Below, in pieces: positions 1 through 11,868 of a stretch of DNA of 64,000 bases. Location of the stretch: positions 499,001 to 563,000 of the forward strand of contig CANUEZ040000070.1 of the NCBI GenBank assembly GCA_948099385.1. The letters run 5' to 3'. The DNA is from Fasciola hepatica. Its lineage: Eukaryota > Platyhelminthes > Trematoda > Plagiorchiida > Fasciolidae. A program made the position numbers and the translations under genes. Position 1 is the stretch's first letter; each line of letters starts with the position of its first letter. The notes under the pieces are model-generated. The model searched no databases, had not been told where the DNA came from, and worked only from the letters and a program-made list of their open reading frames with translations.

Positions 1-19
1 CAGCAACCAAACCGTGGAA

Positions 20-150
20 TTGGAGTGGAGAGCCGTAAAAGGTCTCAGTAGGTCAGGTGTGGTAATGAGCTGGACGGTAGTGGATTACCGTCTACCGCCA
101 AAGTGATCAGTGATGGCGGGGATTCGAACCTCTGACCTCTGCGGTGTTGT
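20..150 (-). repeat. SINE-like tRNA-related repeat, copy 1
   Basis: On the minus strand this reads as a polymerase III B-box-like core (GGTTCGAATCC, preceded by GAGGTCA) followed by a conserved tail that ends near CTCCACTCCAA. The same order of blocks recurs at 17995-18150 (-) and 21000-21140 (+). A dispersed short repeat with a B-box is typical of tRNA-derived SINEs. No complete tRNA cloverleaf or clear A-box is visible, so it is not called a tRNA gene. Confidence 0.5.
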
Positions 151-170
151 TCGTTTACCAGGCCTATCCT

Positions 171-1369
171 CGCTCTCCTGCCCTGTCCCTACTCTCGCCT
201 TCGTGTTTCATGGCTTGAACTGCAGCTCCACACCGCCACCGACCACTGATCGTGATTAGTCATTCTTTCCCACCTGTCTCACATAACTGCATGCCCCTTG
301 TTTATTATTCAACTGATTTCAAGCCTGCTCGCGTGCGCTTGCGATCCCTTTTGACGGGTGATCTAATCTCCATTGACTGACCTGTATATTGTGGCCGGAT
401 TGCCCACGAATTGAGGTACGGATTTCCTATCGCCTGATTGTTATTCTGTTACAGTGCACGTTGTTTGCCGACTTCGCGTTCTCTGACAAAGGATTTGGGG
501 TTCGTCTGCTACGAGACTCTCAACCACTGGACCAGAGTCCGGTAAAAGGTTTATACCTTTATGACTGGCGCAATCACTGCGCGAGCCCTTCCTAAAGATG
601 AGAAAAACAACCGATTCCTTCCATAAGGAAAGGACCCGTTCTGAATTTCAGATCTTTGAGAACAAAACATGAAGTTCTCTAACGGGCTGTGCTTCACAGT
701 CCTTAGAATTGGCTGAAAGAAGGCTAACGAAATGCAGCACTTTGTGATGTCCTAAGGCTTGGCTTTTGTTGTGGATCTCCAAATCAGAAGATGAATCTGC
801 TGAAACAGACTAGGAGACGTGTGCCGGAATAGCTATATGTGAAGACGACACAGGAGACCAGCTAAACTGTTTGAAAGTGCTCCTCTCAGCGTTTGAGATG
901 CAGCTGCTGATTGTGAATTGGGGAACCGTCAACTTCGCAGATCGACAGGATCGCACTTATTGGTTTCCTCCAGGCGAGATATAATAACCAACGGGAACTA
1001 TCCATAGCAGCAGGAGGTTTCAACTTTGGTGCACGTTGCGAGCACTAGATTTTGTGATCCTTGTGTAAATTTGCGTTAAGTGCATGTATCGTTACGAGTC
1101 GTGCTTCGTTACGCTCGCTTCCAGCCGGGATCGACTGGCGTGCGTCGATAAGGCGCGAAGATTCAGCAAAAATCAAGGGTATCATGACGCGACTTTACAG
1201 ACACAACTCACTGGACCAGCAGAATGAAAAGCTTTCTTGATAAACGACCACTGCCCATTGATTTTATCGGGTGATGTAATTTCTAGATTCTCAGCTAGCG
1301 TGTTCCGGAACACAGACGGTCGAACTGGCTCGGAACGCTAATCACAGTCTAACCGTTGTAGTGTGCGTT
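171..1369. other. Unassigned region
   Basis: No open frame on either strand resembles a known protein, and I see no repeat shared with the rest of the window. It may be intergenic or intronic. Confidence 0.5.
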
Positions 1370-2175
1370 CGGAGCACCCGAAGAAGCACATAGACATCAT
1401 AGCGCAAACTGGTGTGTAATCCGAGTCAACAGAGGTGTTTCAGTACGATTAGCCGTCTCTTGTACAATTCTGCTATTTGTTACTGACTGTGATTTGGTCG
1501 ATCTGAATCTATTTCTGGCTTGAAGAGGGCGCACGCTATGTTGTGTACTGGTGATGGGAGCGTTTGAAGCACGCACTGGCAAAGAACAGACGATCATCAA
1601 AGCCTAGAGCCAAAAGCCGTTCACCTTTTTTCTAACGATAGGAATGTAGACTAAAGGGCCTCTCAAATGTACCTCGTTCGCTGATAGCCGATCTACTCTA
1701 GCAGTTGTATCTCGTGTCAAAATTAAGACGTCGGCTCGGTCCTCATCGAGCCAGATATCATGTAGGTTTTGGTAGAAATCCTTTACAGAATCTGACTCGG
1801 GCGTACGCCCAAAGAAAACCAAACTGTGTCTATCGAGATGGTGACTTCTCACTTTTAAAGAACCTCTATGCCTCACTGAGCATAACTGACTGCCTACAGG
1901 GATCCATTCTAACACTACGACTTCATCCGTTTCAATAGGAGCGACACTAACGTGAATAGGATGAGAAACTGCAGCTTGAGAGTTTCCAGTAATTCACAAT
2001 AGAAGCTTAATTGTACGATTAGATGGGGGTGTCAATCGAATGATAAACCTGGAGTCTTGAGTGCGAGTTCATTGAATGCAACACATATCGATGACAGGGG
2101 ATTCATGCGTACGGGCATAACCTGCCCGTGGTCCTACACGCATAATGATTCGCATGTTGAATGTGGCTAGTTTCA
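1370..2175 (-). pseudogene. RTE-type LINE fragment: decayed endonuclease domain
   Basis: Translated on the minus strand, successive short frames line up with the endonuclease of the better-preserved RTE at 9418-13218. Near 2150 there is an N-terminal block like LATFNMRIIMRVG. Near 1915 there is EWIPVGSQLCSVR, matching DWIPVNSRLCAVR. Near 1560 there is a DDRLFFAS block, matching DNRLFLSS, and near 1420 an SVDSDYTPVCA block. Several frameshifts and stops interrupt it, and the RT part is absent. The domain would be an apurinic-type endonuclease that nicks target DNA for target-primed reverse transcription. This copy is dead. Confidence 0.75.
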
Positions 2176-3677
2176 AAGGGGATCACAGAGGAAGAGCAAC
2201 AGCCGGTGGGACCTGGAGGTTAGATAAGGAAGGACGACAGAATGCAAAGCTAATATTTCCAACCCAAGGCACAACGGCTAGTATGGTCGACCTAAATTCT
2301 TGCTGAAAGTGATAAAATGCTGAAAGAAAAGAGGGGGTTTGGGAAAAAATATTTCGGGTGCGGTGTGAAAGATCTTGCATTCGTGTGAGAGTCGGTGCGC
2401 ACGAAAGCACTTTCAGATACAATATCATCTGTCACCGTTATTTTCGTTGTGGACTGTTATACCACTCGGTTGCCCGGTTCAGAGTAGGCCTTTTTGTTCG
2501 AGGATGCACTTATAGCCTCTGCACAGCCAAGCACATCCTGTAAGGCAGCAGCATTGTTTCAGATGAACCTGTGGCCAATTGTATGATTCATTCGCCTCTT
2601 CTGGGAAACTTTGTGGGGTAAGTGGAACACAAAAAGCAACTACGATCTCATTTAATGACGGGCCACGCTCACCACATCACAGTGCCGTTAGTAGATTTGT
2701 GGCATTTTAGAGCGGAGAATACTAGCCAGGCGGAAATCCCACCACTTCCTCGAGGACTGCCGCTGATCGTCCACGACTGTTTATTTGGTGAATACACCTT
2801 ATTAACGGGTGACCACGTGAGTGGCTGCCCTCCTATCCGCGATGTAGAGAGGCAACCCGTAGTATTCAGTTGGGCTATCCGCAACCGATCCCTCGACTAC
2901 GGGTCGCGCCAACTACAAGACGACCAGAAAGTAACGAAGGTTCTTCTATTTTACAAAAGCGTCATTCGTACATGGTGATTAAAAAACTTCGCTTCCTTAC
3001 AGGTATGTCACACACCACTGACCCGTCTAACAGAATAACCATGGTAACAGAAAGAAAAAGAATATACTGTAAAATCGTGAACTGCGAACAGATCGATTTC
3101 GTGATACGCAGATTTCATCAATCGCCAATCCGTATTATAGGGTATGATTTTGTTGCCATTAGTTTTTTAATATTTCGATCGCGTTACTTTCACAGTCGGT
3201 TGCCGATGACTGGATCGTAGGTGTGGTCAGTGAAATGAGAGAAGGGTTTGAGAACCCTGACCGGTGAACTTAGTTGTGTTGTGTTAGGCTCCCTGGGACG
3301 AGTCAAAGATATCCACTTATCTAATGGTTTGGAACAGTGGGGGATATAACGGAATGTCACGACAGAAGCTGTTTTTGAATTCATATTATTTTCTCCTTTA
3401 ACTGATATTGTTATTCATATTCCTGACTTTTCGGTTGCCGGCTGAGACTTTAGCTGAAAAGCGGCAACAGGACTACCCAAACTTTGCATATGGAAGAAAT
3501 TTTCAAACCAAAATTTGAACTTACAAATGGTTAGTTATCTTAATCAAACTTATTTCAGTGAATATTAACTTTGTTGGGATAAAACAAAATCGACCTACCA
3601 GATTGGAGAAAATATTTCCTTGCGAAATATGGCTTTACTGGGACGCACAAAAAGATAGCTTCCGAAATCCTAAAAAA
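2176..3677. other. Unassigned region, probably intron of the CERT-like gene
   Basis: No protein-like frame is recognisable. It lies directly downstream (minus strand) of the splice donor at 3678-3683, so at least its upper part is probably the next intron of the CERT-like gene. The remaining PH-domain residues were sought on the minus strand here and not found. Confidence 0.45.
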
Positions 3678-3683
3678 ACTCAC
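3678..3683 (-). other. Predicted splice donor (GTGAGT)
   Basis: On the minus strand the coding sequence ending ...CGATTTGAA is followed by GTGAGT, a near-consensus donor, at the point where PH-domain similarity stops. The frame continues open past it but codes for unrelated residues. The exon would end in phase 0. Confidence 0.7.
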
Positions 3684-4112
3684 TTCAAATCGACAATCAT
3701 CGTACTCATGTGCTTTCACGTCCGCCAAACGCACACGCACTGCCCCACGCGACCCGAGACCTAACTCGTCCGAATTCCTGTAGTAGGTGAGCATTCCATC
3801 GGAGAGGACAAAATATCGTTCTTGCCAGCCGTGCAGGAGATTGGTCCATTTGCTGAGTGTCCCACGCACAGGCATTGGAGCCCAAACCTCGTCGTCTGAG
3901 GCTCCATCTGAGGATGCGCTGTCGAACAAGTTCTCGTGACTGCCTTTACAAGGTTCGGTTTTTGACTCGGTTGTCCGATAATGTGTAACTGAACTGATGG
4001 ATGTAACAGAATTTATGTTGGTGGTGGTGGAGCTGGTAGTAGTCGCCGGTTGGGTAGAAACCGCTATTCCCGGAACAGCCATTAAAGGTGGAGCAACCGA
4101 ATGCATAGAAAG
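3684..4112 (-). CDS. CERT1: CERT-like ceramide transfer protein, exon encoding N-terminus and most of the PH domain
   Basis: CERT carries ceramide from the ER to the trans-Golgi through the cytosol; its PH domain binds PI4P at the Golgi. Using the ATG at 4104-4106 gives 141 residues. Residues 1-70 are low-complexity and Ser/Thr-rich. From about residue 81 the PH domain shows RGTLSKWTNLLHGWQERYFV, then a TYYR strand, an SRG turn, and HEYDDCRFE. The KWTN-HGWQ block and the D-[DE]-C-R-F-[DE] block are what I recall as CERT hallmarks. OSBP has a related KWTNYI block and is the main alternative. An alternative ATG at 4131-4133 is in frame but lies upstream of an acceptor-like TTTTTTCAG, so it may be intronic. 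The N-terminal extension is longer than the roughly 20 residues before the PH domain in vertebrate CERT. The rest of the PH domain and the START domain must lie in exons outside this window. This is the only recognisable host gene here. Confidence 0.72.
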
Positions 4113-4121
4113 CTGAAAAAA
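4113..4121 (-). other. Possible splice acceptor (TTTTTTCAG)
   Basis: A pyrimidine run ending in CAG lies just upstream of the second in-frame ATG of the CERT-like exon. If used, the exon begins at 4112 and translation starts at 4106. Confidence 0.45.
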
Positions 4122-4133
4122 CAAGGTGAACAT

Positions 4134-5879
4134 ATGGAAGTCAGAATTAAGTTCCGTTAATAACGGGCCGTGACTATATACCCCGATTTTTCTTAGAAGC
4201 TGAAGGCACCTATTTCTGTGTTCGAAAATAGTAGAAGGAATAAATTCCTTTGGTCTAAAGATTTAGTGCGCAAAAATAGAGATGGGAGCTAAAAAGTTCA
4301 TGCAAGAAATCCAGTTTCTTGGTCATACTTGAAAGTGCGAAGATTAATAGAAAGAGGAAAAACAGACAAGAGAGGAGCTCTAAGATTCTATAGTTAGTGA
4401 GAAGGATATATAGCTATTTAAAAATTGCAACGGATTGAAAGGTTTTCATGTGAAGTGAAACTTTTTCTCAGCCGATCAAACACTATCATCATTTCCCAAT
4501 GATGTCGGAAATTTTCAAGTGGTAACAAACGTTCTGGTTAAACGAAATTTGGCGCTCTTTGTCACATGTGAGTAAAATGCAATCGGAAGAAGAACGGGAA
4601 TCTTTGTCACGTCCTTTTTTGTAGCAAACCACTGATAATTAGGTGTTATATATTTTTAGTTCTATACTGCCTTCAATTCGACGTTTCCTTAAGTGCACAA
4701 AGCAAAATGATTAAACGGGTTGGAGGATTTGCGCAACACGCCCTAAGTATTGTGACCCGTCAGGGTGTCGCAATTACACGAGCCATCGAACATCGGGTAT
4801 CCTACAATTTGTGAGGGAAAGGGCTAACAGACGACCTGGTTCAGTGAACCAAACAGCGCGTGATCGGCTGATCAGAGTCGCCGACAAGAGCAGAGCCAGT
4901 CAAACGATCAATGGACCAATCAGCAGTTAACATTCGTCTGAACCGACCAGCACCGAATTAAACCACCCGGGCGCAACTAGATAAACCAGCCAGACGAGCC
5001 GTTTAGATCTACCAGTAGGCCGATAAGCTTTTATGCACGGTTTTGGTTATAAGCACCACGTAACTTATTTAAACGACACATTCTGTATCAAACGCCTCAG
5101 TATAGTCGGGGGTGGGTGTCTCAGGCTCCGAGTTGGCCACTCACCCTTACCGCCTCTCGAAATGCTCCCCGAATGACCAAGCGTCTGCTACAATCTCTGC
5201 TTGGGAAGTCATACTCATTGCTTTCTCAAGGCAGAGGTGTTCCCACCAGTGTTAAGTCGAAGGCGAATGCTCAATGCTCTCCAGCAGGCTGACCGATTGA
5301 TCATCAGTCCAGGGGTGATGGCTACATCCTGATTCCAAACCAACCATGAGTGGCGTACAATACTATACTCACCGGCATTTGTGACGGAGGAATGTACTGG
5401 GCACGCAGGATGTCTAGCCTCATCCGAAGGGCAAGTGAACCATCCGAACCAACACTGTTGTCTTGCAGGAAACGCTTAGTTGCACAAAATTAGAGGTGCA
5501 TCCTCGGATAGAAATGCCCACTCTGGACTGGGCGACCATGTAATATAGTAGTCCACAACGTTAACAACAATGCAACTGACGGAATTCCTAAGAACGTTCG
5601 TTACGCTCTTCAAGGACACGCTCGCACTGACACCCTCACACCATGCACACATGTCGATTATTCGATTCCCACAGCTTACCTTCCCACACACACTTGGGAA
5701 CTGCAGTCGGCCGTACTTGCAGCAGGGTCTCTGTGGGAGGTCCTGTTTCTGTCCTCTAGCGTTTTCCTTCATCTAGTATTTAAGTCTCACCGAATGCGCT
5801 TCCGCCAGCTGATACTCCAATTCGCCTCCGGGCGTCCTTTTAAACTGGCCACATTTATTGTTCAAACGATTATTCGTAT
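4134..5879. other. Unassigned region
   Basis: No recognisable coding frame. An open minus frame at 5476-5772 has scattered Cys residues but matches no domain I know. The region may be intron or intergenic DNA upstream of the CERT-like exon. Confidence 0.45.
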
Positions 5880-8790
5880 AGGACAACAGGTGTACTTACC
5901 TCGTACGCTCAAGACCCTTGCCATCGATGTGTTGCATTCAAGAGACTAGTATCCAAGACTCTACCTCAGTCGTTCGACTGATGCTCCCATCTAATCCTTC
6001 TTCAAATTTCTCTTTCGCTTGTCTGGGGGCCCTGAGGTTGTGGCTACCAGTCTTGCTGGCGTAGGCGTAGCCTCAGTGAAAGGGCTGGGGCTGCGCTACT
6101 TGACTGGATCCTAGCTGACAGTCGGTTGCGTGCAGTGAGACTTAGAAGTTCGTGCAAAGTAAGTAAACCCAGTCCTAATAAACACAATTTGTTTGTCATC
6201 TCGGATTATGCCCCTACAGATTGCAGCCCAGATACAATCAAAGATGTCTTCTACCAAAAGTTGCACGACCTCCTACGTAAAGCGAAACCGGGTGATATCG
6301 TGATTTTGGCTGGAGATATCAATGCTAGAGTATGTTGGCTGTCTTCGAACCAGACGCATTCGGGAGGTCCTTTTGGCTTCGATTCTTATCGTCCGGAAAA
6401 TGGGGAACGGTTGTCGGCTCCGTGTTCAGATTACCCTCTGTTTCTAGTCATTACGAACTTCAGACATTCTAACTGCCCTCTTCGAGTCAGCAATGAACCC
6501 AGATAGACCACGTAGCAACTAGCTACAAATGGCGGGCTGCATACAAGACTGCCGGTCATACTGGAGCACTCTTGACTCCGACTACACGTTAATCTGCACT
6601 AAGTTGTCCATGTGTTTCGATGGACATGCCAAATGTAAGATGCAGCAGCGGTCAGACTGCGATATGCTGTCTGATCCGTCTTGCCTCCTAACTTTCCGAA
6701 ATGCTCTAGCTGAAAAGCTAAGATCAACACCACCAGATAATATCAACCAACACTGGTCGCTTATTAGGAATGTTTTGTATTCTCTTGGTACAGTGATTTG
6801 TGACCAGAACCGTCATTCCGTTACACCCTGGATTTCTGCTGAGCCTCTACGTGTTCATGAGGCACACTAGTCCATGCCGGCTGGTAGTGAACATAATGAA
6901 GCACGGCTCACAACGAGACGTGAACTCAACGCAAGTCTGCGTGGGGATCACAAAATCCGGTGGCCTCGTAAAGCATCAGAGATGGAACAAGCTACCATTG
7001 TGGGTAATTCCCGCGAGTTGTCTCATCTCATCCGATTCACCGGTAGGAAGACATTGGATGTGAGTGAAACGATCTGTGAAACTGACAGTTTGCTGTGCAC
7101 CATCTGCAGCTAGGTCTTGTACGTTGGACGGGGCACTCTAAAGCAGTTAAGCTGGCCTCCCGCGTCAGTCCCTTCCAAAGCTGTTCCGGCACATGCCTTG
7201 TAGACTGTTCCGACAGATCCACCGCACGAGGCGATGATCCGCAAGGAAACCAAAGTCCTAGGACATCACAAAGCACCGTGCTTCGATGGCCTTTCCCCAA
7301 CCCTATTTAAAGATGGTGGAATGGAGCTTTTTAGAGAGCTTCGCGTTTTGTTTCCCGAAATGTGACACTCTGAGGAAGTTCCCTCGTTGTGGTGGGAATC
7401 GATTGTTGTCCCCAACTTCAAGAAGGGCTTTCACAATGACTGCGCCAACCAAAGGAATATAAACCTGGTCCCGATAGCGTCTAAGATGCCAGTGTCTATC
7501 ATTCTTCGCAGGTTGCACAACACGCGTGATGAGTAAACTCGCGAGGAACAGGCTGGGTTTCGGACCAGCCGTAGATGCACCGACCAAATCTTCACCCTTC
7601 AACAGCTGTTAGAGCACCGTTACGCTTCACAAGGATTAACGATCGTTGTGTTTCTAGAAATTCGAACGCCTTTAACTCCGTCAATACGTCTGCACTATGG
7701 TACTGTTAGTTAAGGAACGGTGTACCTGAGAAGTACGTATGGGTTCTCAGAGTTATTTCGTCATTCTTCACGTTCGATTAGGGCTTATGACCAGCTTTCG
7801 CCACTCTTTACTGTCTCCAGTGGAATACGACAAAGCTGCCGTATATCCCCGTTTCTTTCTAACCTTGCCATAGAGTGTTCTACAGAACGCTTTGTCTGGT
7901 CTTCCAAACAGTGGGGTTGAACTCCTCCCAGGGAACAGACTTCGACTTTAAGTACGTCGATGATATCGCTTCTCTGAGTGACAGTGGACAAGCGATTCAC
8001 CACACATTGGATCACTTGGCGATTGAGATGTCTAGATACGGTATGTGCATTGCGCCTTTAAAATGCAACTTACTTCTCCAAGACTGACCGGAGCTTGTGC
8101 CTGCACTCACCCCTTGTGGTGATTAGTCAGAGGTAGTCAATAGCCTTGAGTACCTCGGGAGTTTGATCACAGCTGTTGGTGTTGTTGGGGGAGATCAAAT
8201 TACCGACTGCGAGAGCTACAGCAGATTTCGCGAACATGCGCCATTTGTGACACCACCATGACATCCGGCTTTCCTCAAGGGAAGGATGTACAGTGCCACA
8301 GTTCGAAGTAATTTTTACGGTTACGAGACCTGAGCCCTCTGCGCTGAGGATGCTCGGCGACTTTTTGTATTCGACCACCAATACCTCCACGTCTGGTGGG
8401 CACATCGGGTGAGTAATGACGAGGTTTGTCGTCGTGTGTTCGGTGTTGATAGTTGTTCTCTGTGCGAGATAAACGCTCTACACTGCCTCCGATAGCTCGG
8501 TCATGTTTTGCGCATGCCTACCCATCGTTTACCTTTCGTTCTCTTTTCGCACGTGTTGAGCAAGACTGGAAGAAGCGGCGCGATTGACAGGCTATGAACT
8601 GGCGCATGGGGCATGAAGAAGTTAGCTTCAGCTTTGACTTTGTTTGGTGCTTCCCGTCTTTCTGGTTGGGGCCCAAGAGATGAAGACTGCCGTTGGTTAC
8701 AGACGCTGAGGTGTGACCCGAAACCGAATCCAGTGACACGAATGCTGTATAGCCTGCTTGTTGACTTTCTATATCTCATAAACAATAGAA
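5880..8790 (+). pseudogene. RTE-type LINE, decayed near full-length copy
   Basis: Blocks in + order match the RTE at 9418-13218. Endonuclease near 6070-6480 shows ALLDWILADSRLRAVR, then NLFVISDYAPTDC and AGDINARV. A linker at 6529-7113 includes DCRSYWSTLDSDYTLIC. RT pieces at 7300-8090 include an SGIRQSCRISPFLSNLAI block and YVDD at the catalytic site. The C-terminal part at 8127-8700 shows LEYLGSLIT, QYLHVWWAHRVSNDEV and GASRLSGWGPRDEDCRW. At least half a dozen frameshifts and several stops break it. Its length, about 2.9 kb, is near that of an RTE coding region. The 5' end is uncertain and no clear 3' tail was found before the gypsy LTR starts 34 bases later. Confidence 0.8.
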
Positions 8791-8823
8791 AAACAGACAA
8801 GAAGTTTAAGGACGTGCACGAAG

Positions 8824-9001
8824 TGTTATTCTAATACACCTCTCGTTCTATGGTTCCATTTTATACGTTGTATTTACGTTGCCGTTTTTTGCGTTTCAGC
8901 CCATGCACGCTTCTTGCTAGTTGAGTAAAGCGTTACACTCTAAATCGGTGTCCCGAAGTCTTTTGTATTCAGTACGTACGTAATCGGTGACTGACGTTAC
9001 A
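8824..9001 (+). repeat. Ty3/gypsy 5' LTR (178 bp)
   Basis: Starts TGTTATTC and ends GTTACA. It matches 16355-16532 almost base for base, with differences concentrated in the first 30 bases. Confidence 0.88.
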
Positions 9002-9039
9002 ATATACTCAACTAGTAAAAGAAAGAAACAAATGAATAA

Positions 9040-9417
9040 ATGAACCGTTATCTGCGCCCGGATAAATTTGACACTGACGTAAACGCCCCCGATGCATTCA
9101 AACAGTGGACATACTGGCTGCGGACCTTCAATGCGTTTTTGAAACGAGTGCAATCCGAAGAAGCCGACAAACTTGACATATTCGTTAATTTTCTTTCGCC
9201 CAATGTTTATGAACATGTTTCTGAATGTCAGACTTTTGACATTGTTATTTCAACCCTCCAGTCCCTGTACGTCCGCCCCAGAAATACGGTTTTCGCCCGT
9301 TATCTCCTTACTACATGCAAACAAGAGACTGGGCAGAGCATAGCCAATTCGTCCAGAACAACAAAACACTCACAAAGGACTGTGACTTTCGTCCTGTATC
9401 TGCTGGAGAATACCATG
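9040..9417 (+). pseudogene. Gypsy gag, N-terminal part
   Basis: Starts MNRYLRPDKFDTDVNAP and carries FKQWTYWLRTFNAFL, YEHVSECQTFD and ARYLLTTCKQETG, the usual blocks of flatworm-type gypsy gag. A frameshift follows near 9370, after which another frame reads KDCDFRPVSAGEYHD before the RTE interrupts it. Gag would form the capsid of the virus-like particle. The missing continuation resumes at about 13219. Confidence 0.82.
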
Positions 9418-9420
9418 ACG

Positions 9421-9435
9421 ATCATCATCATCATC
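9421..9435 (-). repeat. RTE 3' simple-repeat tail, (GAT)n
   Basis: ATC repeats on the + strand lie exactly at the junction between the RTE 3' end and gypsy gag. Confidence 0.7.
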
Positions 9436-9619
9436 GTACAGCGTTAAACAGTAGGGCAAGCCCCACTGACCACTGCCATGTTGCACGTTGAATTAGGAAG
9501 TATGAATATACAAGATGGATGGGGAGTGGACCTACATGGGTGGGAAAAGGAAAGAATGCCCTAGTAGCCAACACACGGAATACACAGTCTAACTGTACAA
9601 ACGCACATCGACCAGTCAT

Positions 9620-9983
9620 TCTGATTCGATGGAAAGTGACAACACGATCGCCATTGTTCGCGGTTCACAGCCACATCCTTCAGTGTATCCAGCCAACTGG
9701 TAGACGGATCTTTTGGACCCTAACCACGAAGACGTGAAGCACCTACTTTTCCTAAGTCTGCTGTACATTTCCTCATTCCTCGCTGCCAATTCATCTGTTG
9801 ACCTCCACGTGGTTTCTCCCACTCCTGAAGAGGAACGGAGAATAGAACGCGATACGGTAGACGTGTGTTTGACATACGCAACACGTGCCCCAACCAACGA
9901 AGTCTACTAAGCTGGATACGCTGTGACAAAACGTTCTCCAAATTAGTACCCAATACTCGATTTCTGACCTCATCATTGCTCAC
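9620..9983 (-). pseudogene. RTE ORF2 C-terminal region
   Basis: Contains VSNDEVRNRVLG-like and RLRWLGHVLRM blocks, then QQMNWQRGMRKC and GASRLRGWGPKD (read across frames). This Trp-rich C-terminal segment follows the RT in the same element and recurs in the + copy at 8400-8700. Its role is unknown to me. It is separated from the RT by a frameshift. Confidence 0.7.
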
Positions 9984-10076
9984 TCGGCTATTCCACCCAA
10001 TCCTAGCGATACTACGTAAACAGCGGTGGTCGAAAACCTCAAGACGACGAATATTTTCAGCACGCAGACTCCAAGT

Positions 10077-11765
10077 CTAGCAACCATACAACAAAACTGA
10101 ACACACTGCGGAACAGTATACACGACCTTTCAACTTCAGTGAAATATCAGATCGACTCCACAAGTGCTTCAGTCCAGCGTACGTCGCTTGAGCCTTGGAT
10201 ATACGCGTGCTCACCTCCACTACTGTGCTCCCATTCGTCGTCACACTGCTGCCAAGGTAGGTGAAGTGGTCGACAACTGACAGCACCTCGCCATCGAGTA
10301 TCAAGCTCGGAATCGTTGACGTCCAGTCTTGTCACATCACCTTGCGCTTTGAAGGTACAAAGCGCATGCCGAATGCAGCTACAACTCTTGAGAGTCTACC
10401 TAGTGCACGTTGAGCATTTTCCGTGGATTCGAACAAGCAGACAACGTCGTCTGCATAATCTAGGTCACACAGCCTTCCACTATTTCCTAGTTCGACGCCT
10501 ACATCCTGAAGATTTTGCAAAGCACTCTCCATTATTTCGTCCATGACGAGGTTGAACAGGAATGGAGACAAAGGGCATCCCTGTCGAACACCACTGGTCG
10601 TTTCGAACCGGCCGCATAGTTCACCGTAAACTCTAACGCGGCCAGAAGTATGAGAATACAATGATCTCAGTAGGTTCACGAACTTCTGGGGCATACCTTT
10701 TCGATGAAGAACACTGAAAAGCGCTGCTCGATCAACTGAATCGAAAGCGCTTTTCAAGTCTAAGAAAATCATTGTTGTCGGTCGGCGGTGCGTGTGACGC
10801 GTTTCAAATAGTCAGCCAAGAGTAGAAATCTGGTCGATGCATCCTCGACCTGGGCGGAATCCAGTCTGCTGTTCGCGGACATTCCTCTCGCGAGCCGGTG
10901 TAAGACGATGCAGCAAAATCGAAGCTAATACTTTGCTGACTATCGGAATTAAGCTAATCCCACGATGGTTACTACAGTCATTGCGTATTCCCTTCTTGAA
11001 GATGGGAACAATCAACGACTCACTCCATATCAACGGAATACGCTCCGCGTTCCAAATGTCACGGAGCAAAGCGGTAAGTGATTTTATCAAAACATTCCCA
11101 CCCACTTTGAAAAGAACTGGGGGAAGTTCGTCGGGACCTGCCGCTTTCCCTCGCTTTAGTGATCGAATGCATGACTCTACTTCTACTTCTGATGGGGGCT
11201 CAAGTGATACCACCCAGGGAGTCGCAGTTGTTGATACAGGAGTAACTACATTAGCGTGCGGCCAGCTAAACTGTTCCTTGAAGTATTCGGCCCAACGGTC
11301 AGGCCTTTGCTGTTTGCTATGGATTGGTTCTCCATTTCTATCGCATATCGTTTTACTGACCTGGATGCGCCGTCCACCGGTGTCACGAATAAGTTTGAAC
11401 AGTCTCTGACTGTTACCTGAAGCAGCTGCTATTTCCATTTCTTCGGCTACCTTGACCCACCAATTTTCGCGATCATTCTTAAGGCTTTGCGTAACTTGCT
11501 TTTGCAGCTCTCTCCGCATCTTATTCATCTCCTTACGGTTCGAGAGCTGACGCTTTTGCTCCATTATACTCAGCGACTCTTACGAAATCCAGTGTCTTTG
11601 ATGGACAACGGATCTAGGACCACAGGCAAAACCTGCTGCAGTGTGCATCGCCTGTTTGATATGAGCCCAATGCTCATCTACATTACTGTTCTTCGTAGAT
11701 CCTAGCTCATGTGCTAACTTCTGCTCGTAACGGGTGCGGACTTCTGGATCACACAAACGCTGCAT
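10077..11765 (-). pseudogene. RTE reverse transcriptase domain
   Basis: Blocks in order: LAHELGSTKNSNVDEHWAHI linker (11765-11580), then 11564-10812 with KAAGPDELPP, CSNHRGISLIPIVSKVL and QTGFRPGRGCIDQI. After a frameshift, 10772-10332 has FLDLKSAFDSVDR, SGVRQGCPLSPFLFNLVMD and the catalytic DYADD. Then 10304-10077 has VDHFTYLGSSVT and ends at LLYGC. It would copy element RNA at the nicked target. At least three frame breaks are visible. Confidence 0.85.
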
Positions 11766-11868
11766 GGCTAATCGGGTTTGCGATTTGCGACGATGACCAT
11801 GGAGCTAGAGAGATAATCGCAGTAAAACCAATGCATGGTCCGACTCTACGTACGTGGACCAGTAAGAT

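Noticed and set aside
20..150. A tRNA gene on the minus strand
   Set aside because: Only the T-arm/B-box part looks tRNA-like. No acceptor stem, A-box or anticodon arm could be drawn, and it recurs as a repeat.
5476..5772. Cys-rich minus-strand frame
   Set aside because: Cys spacing fits no domain known to me, and there is no repeat or splice support.
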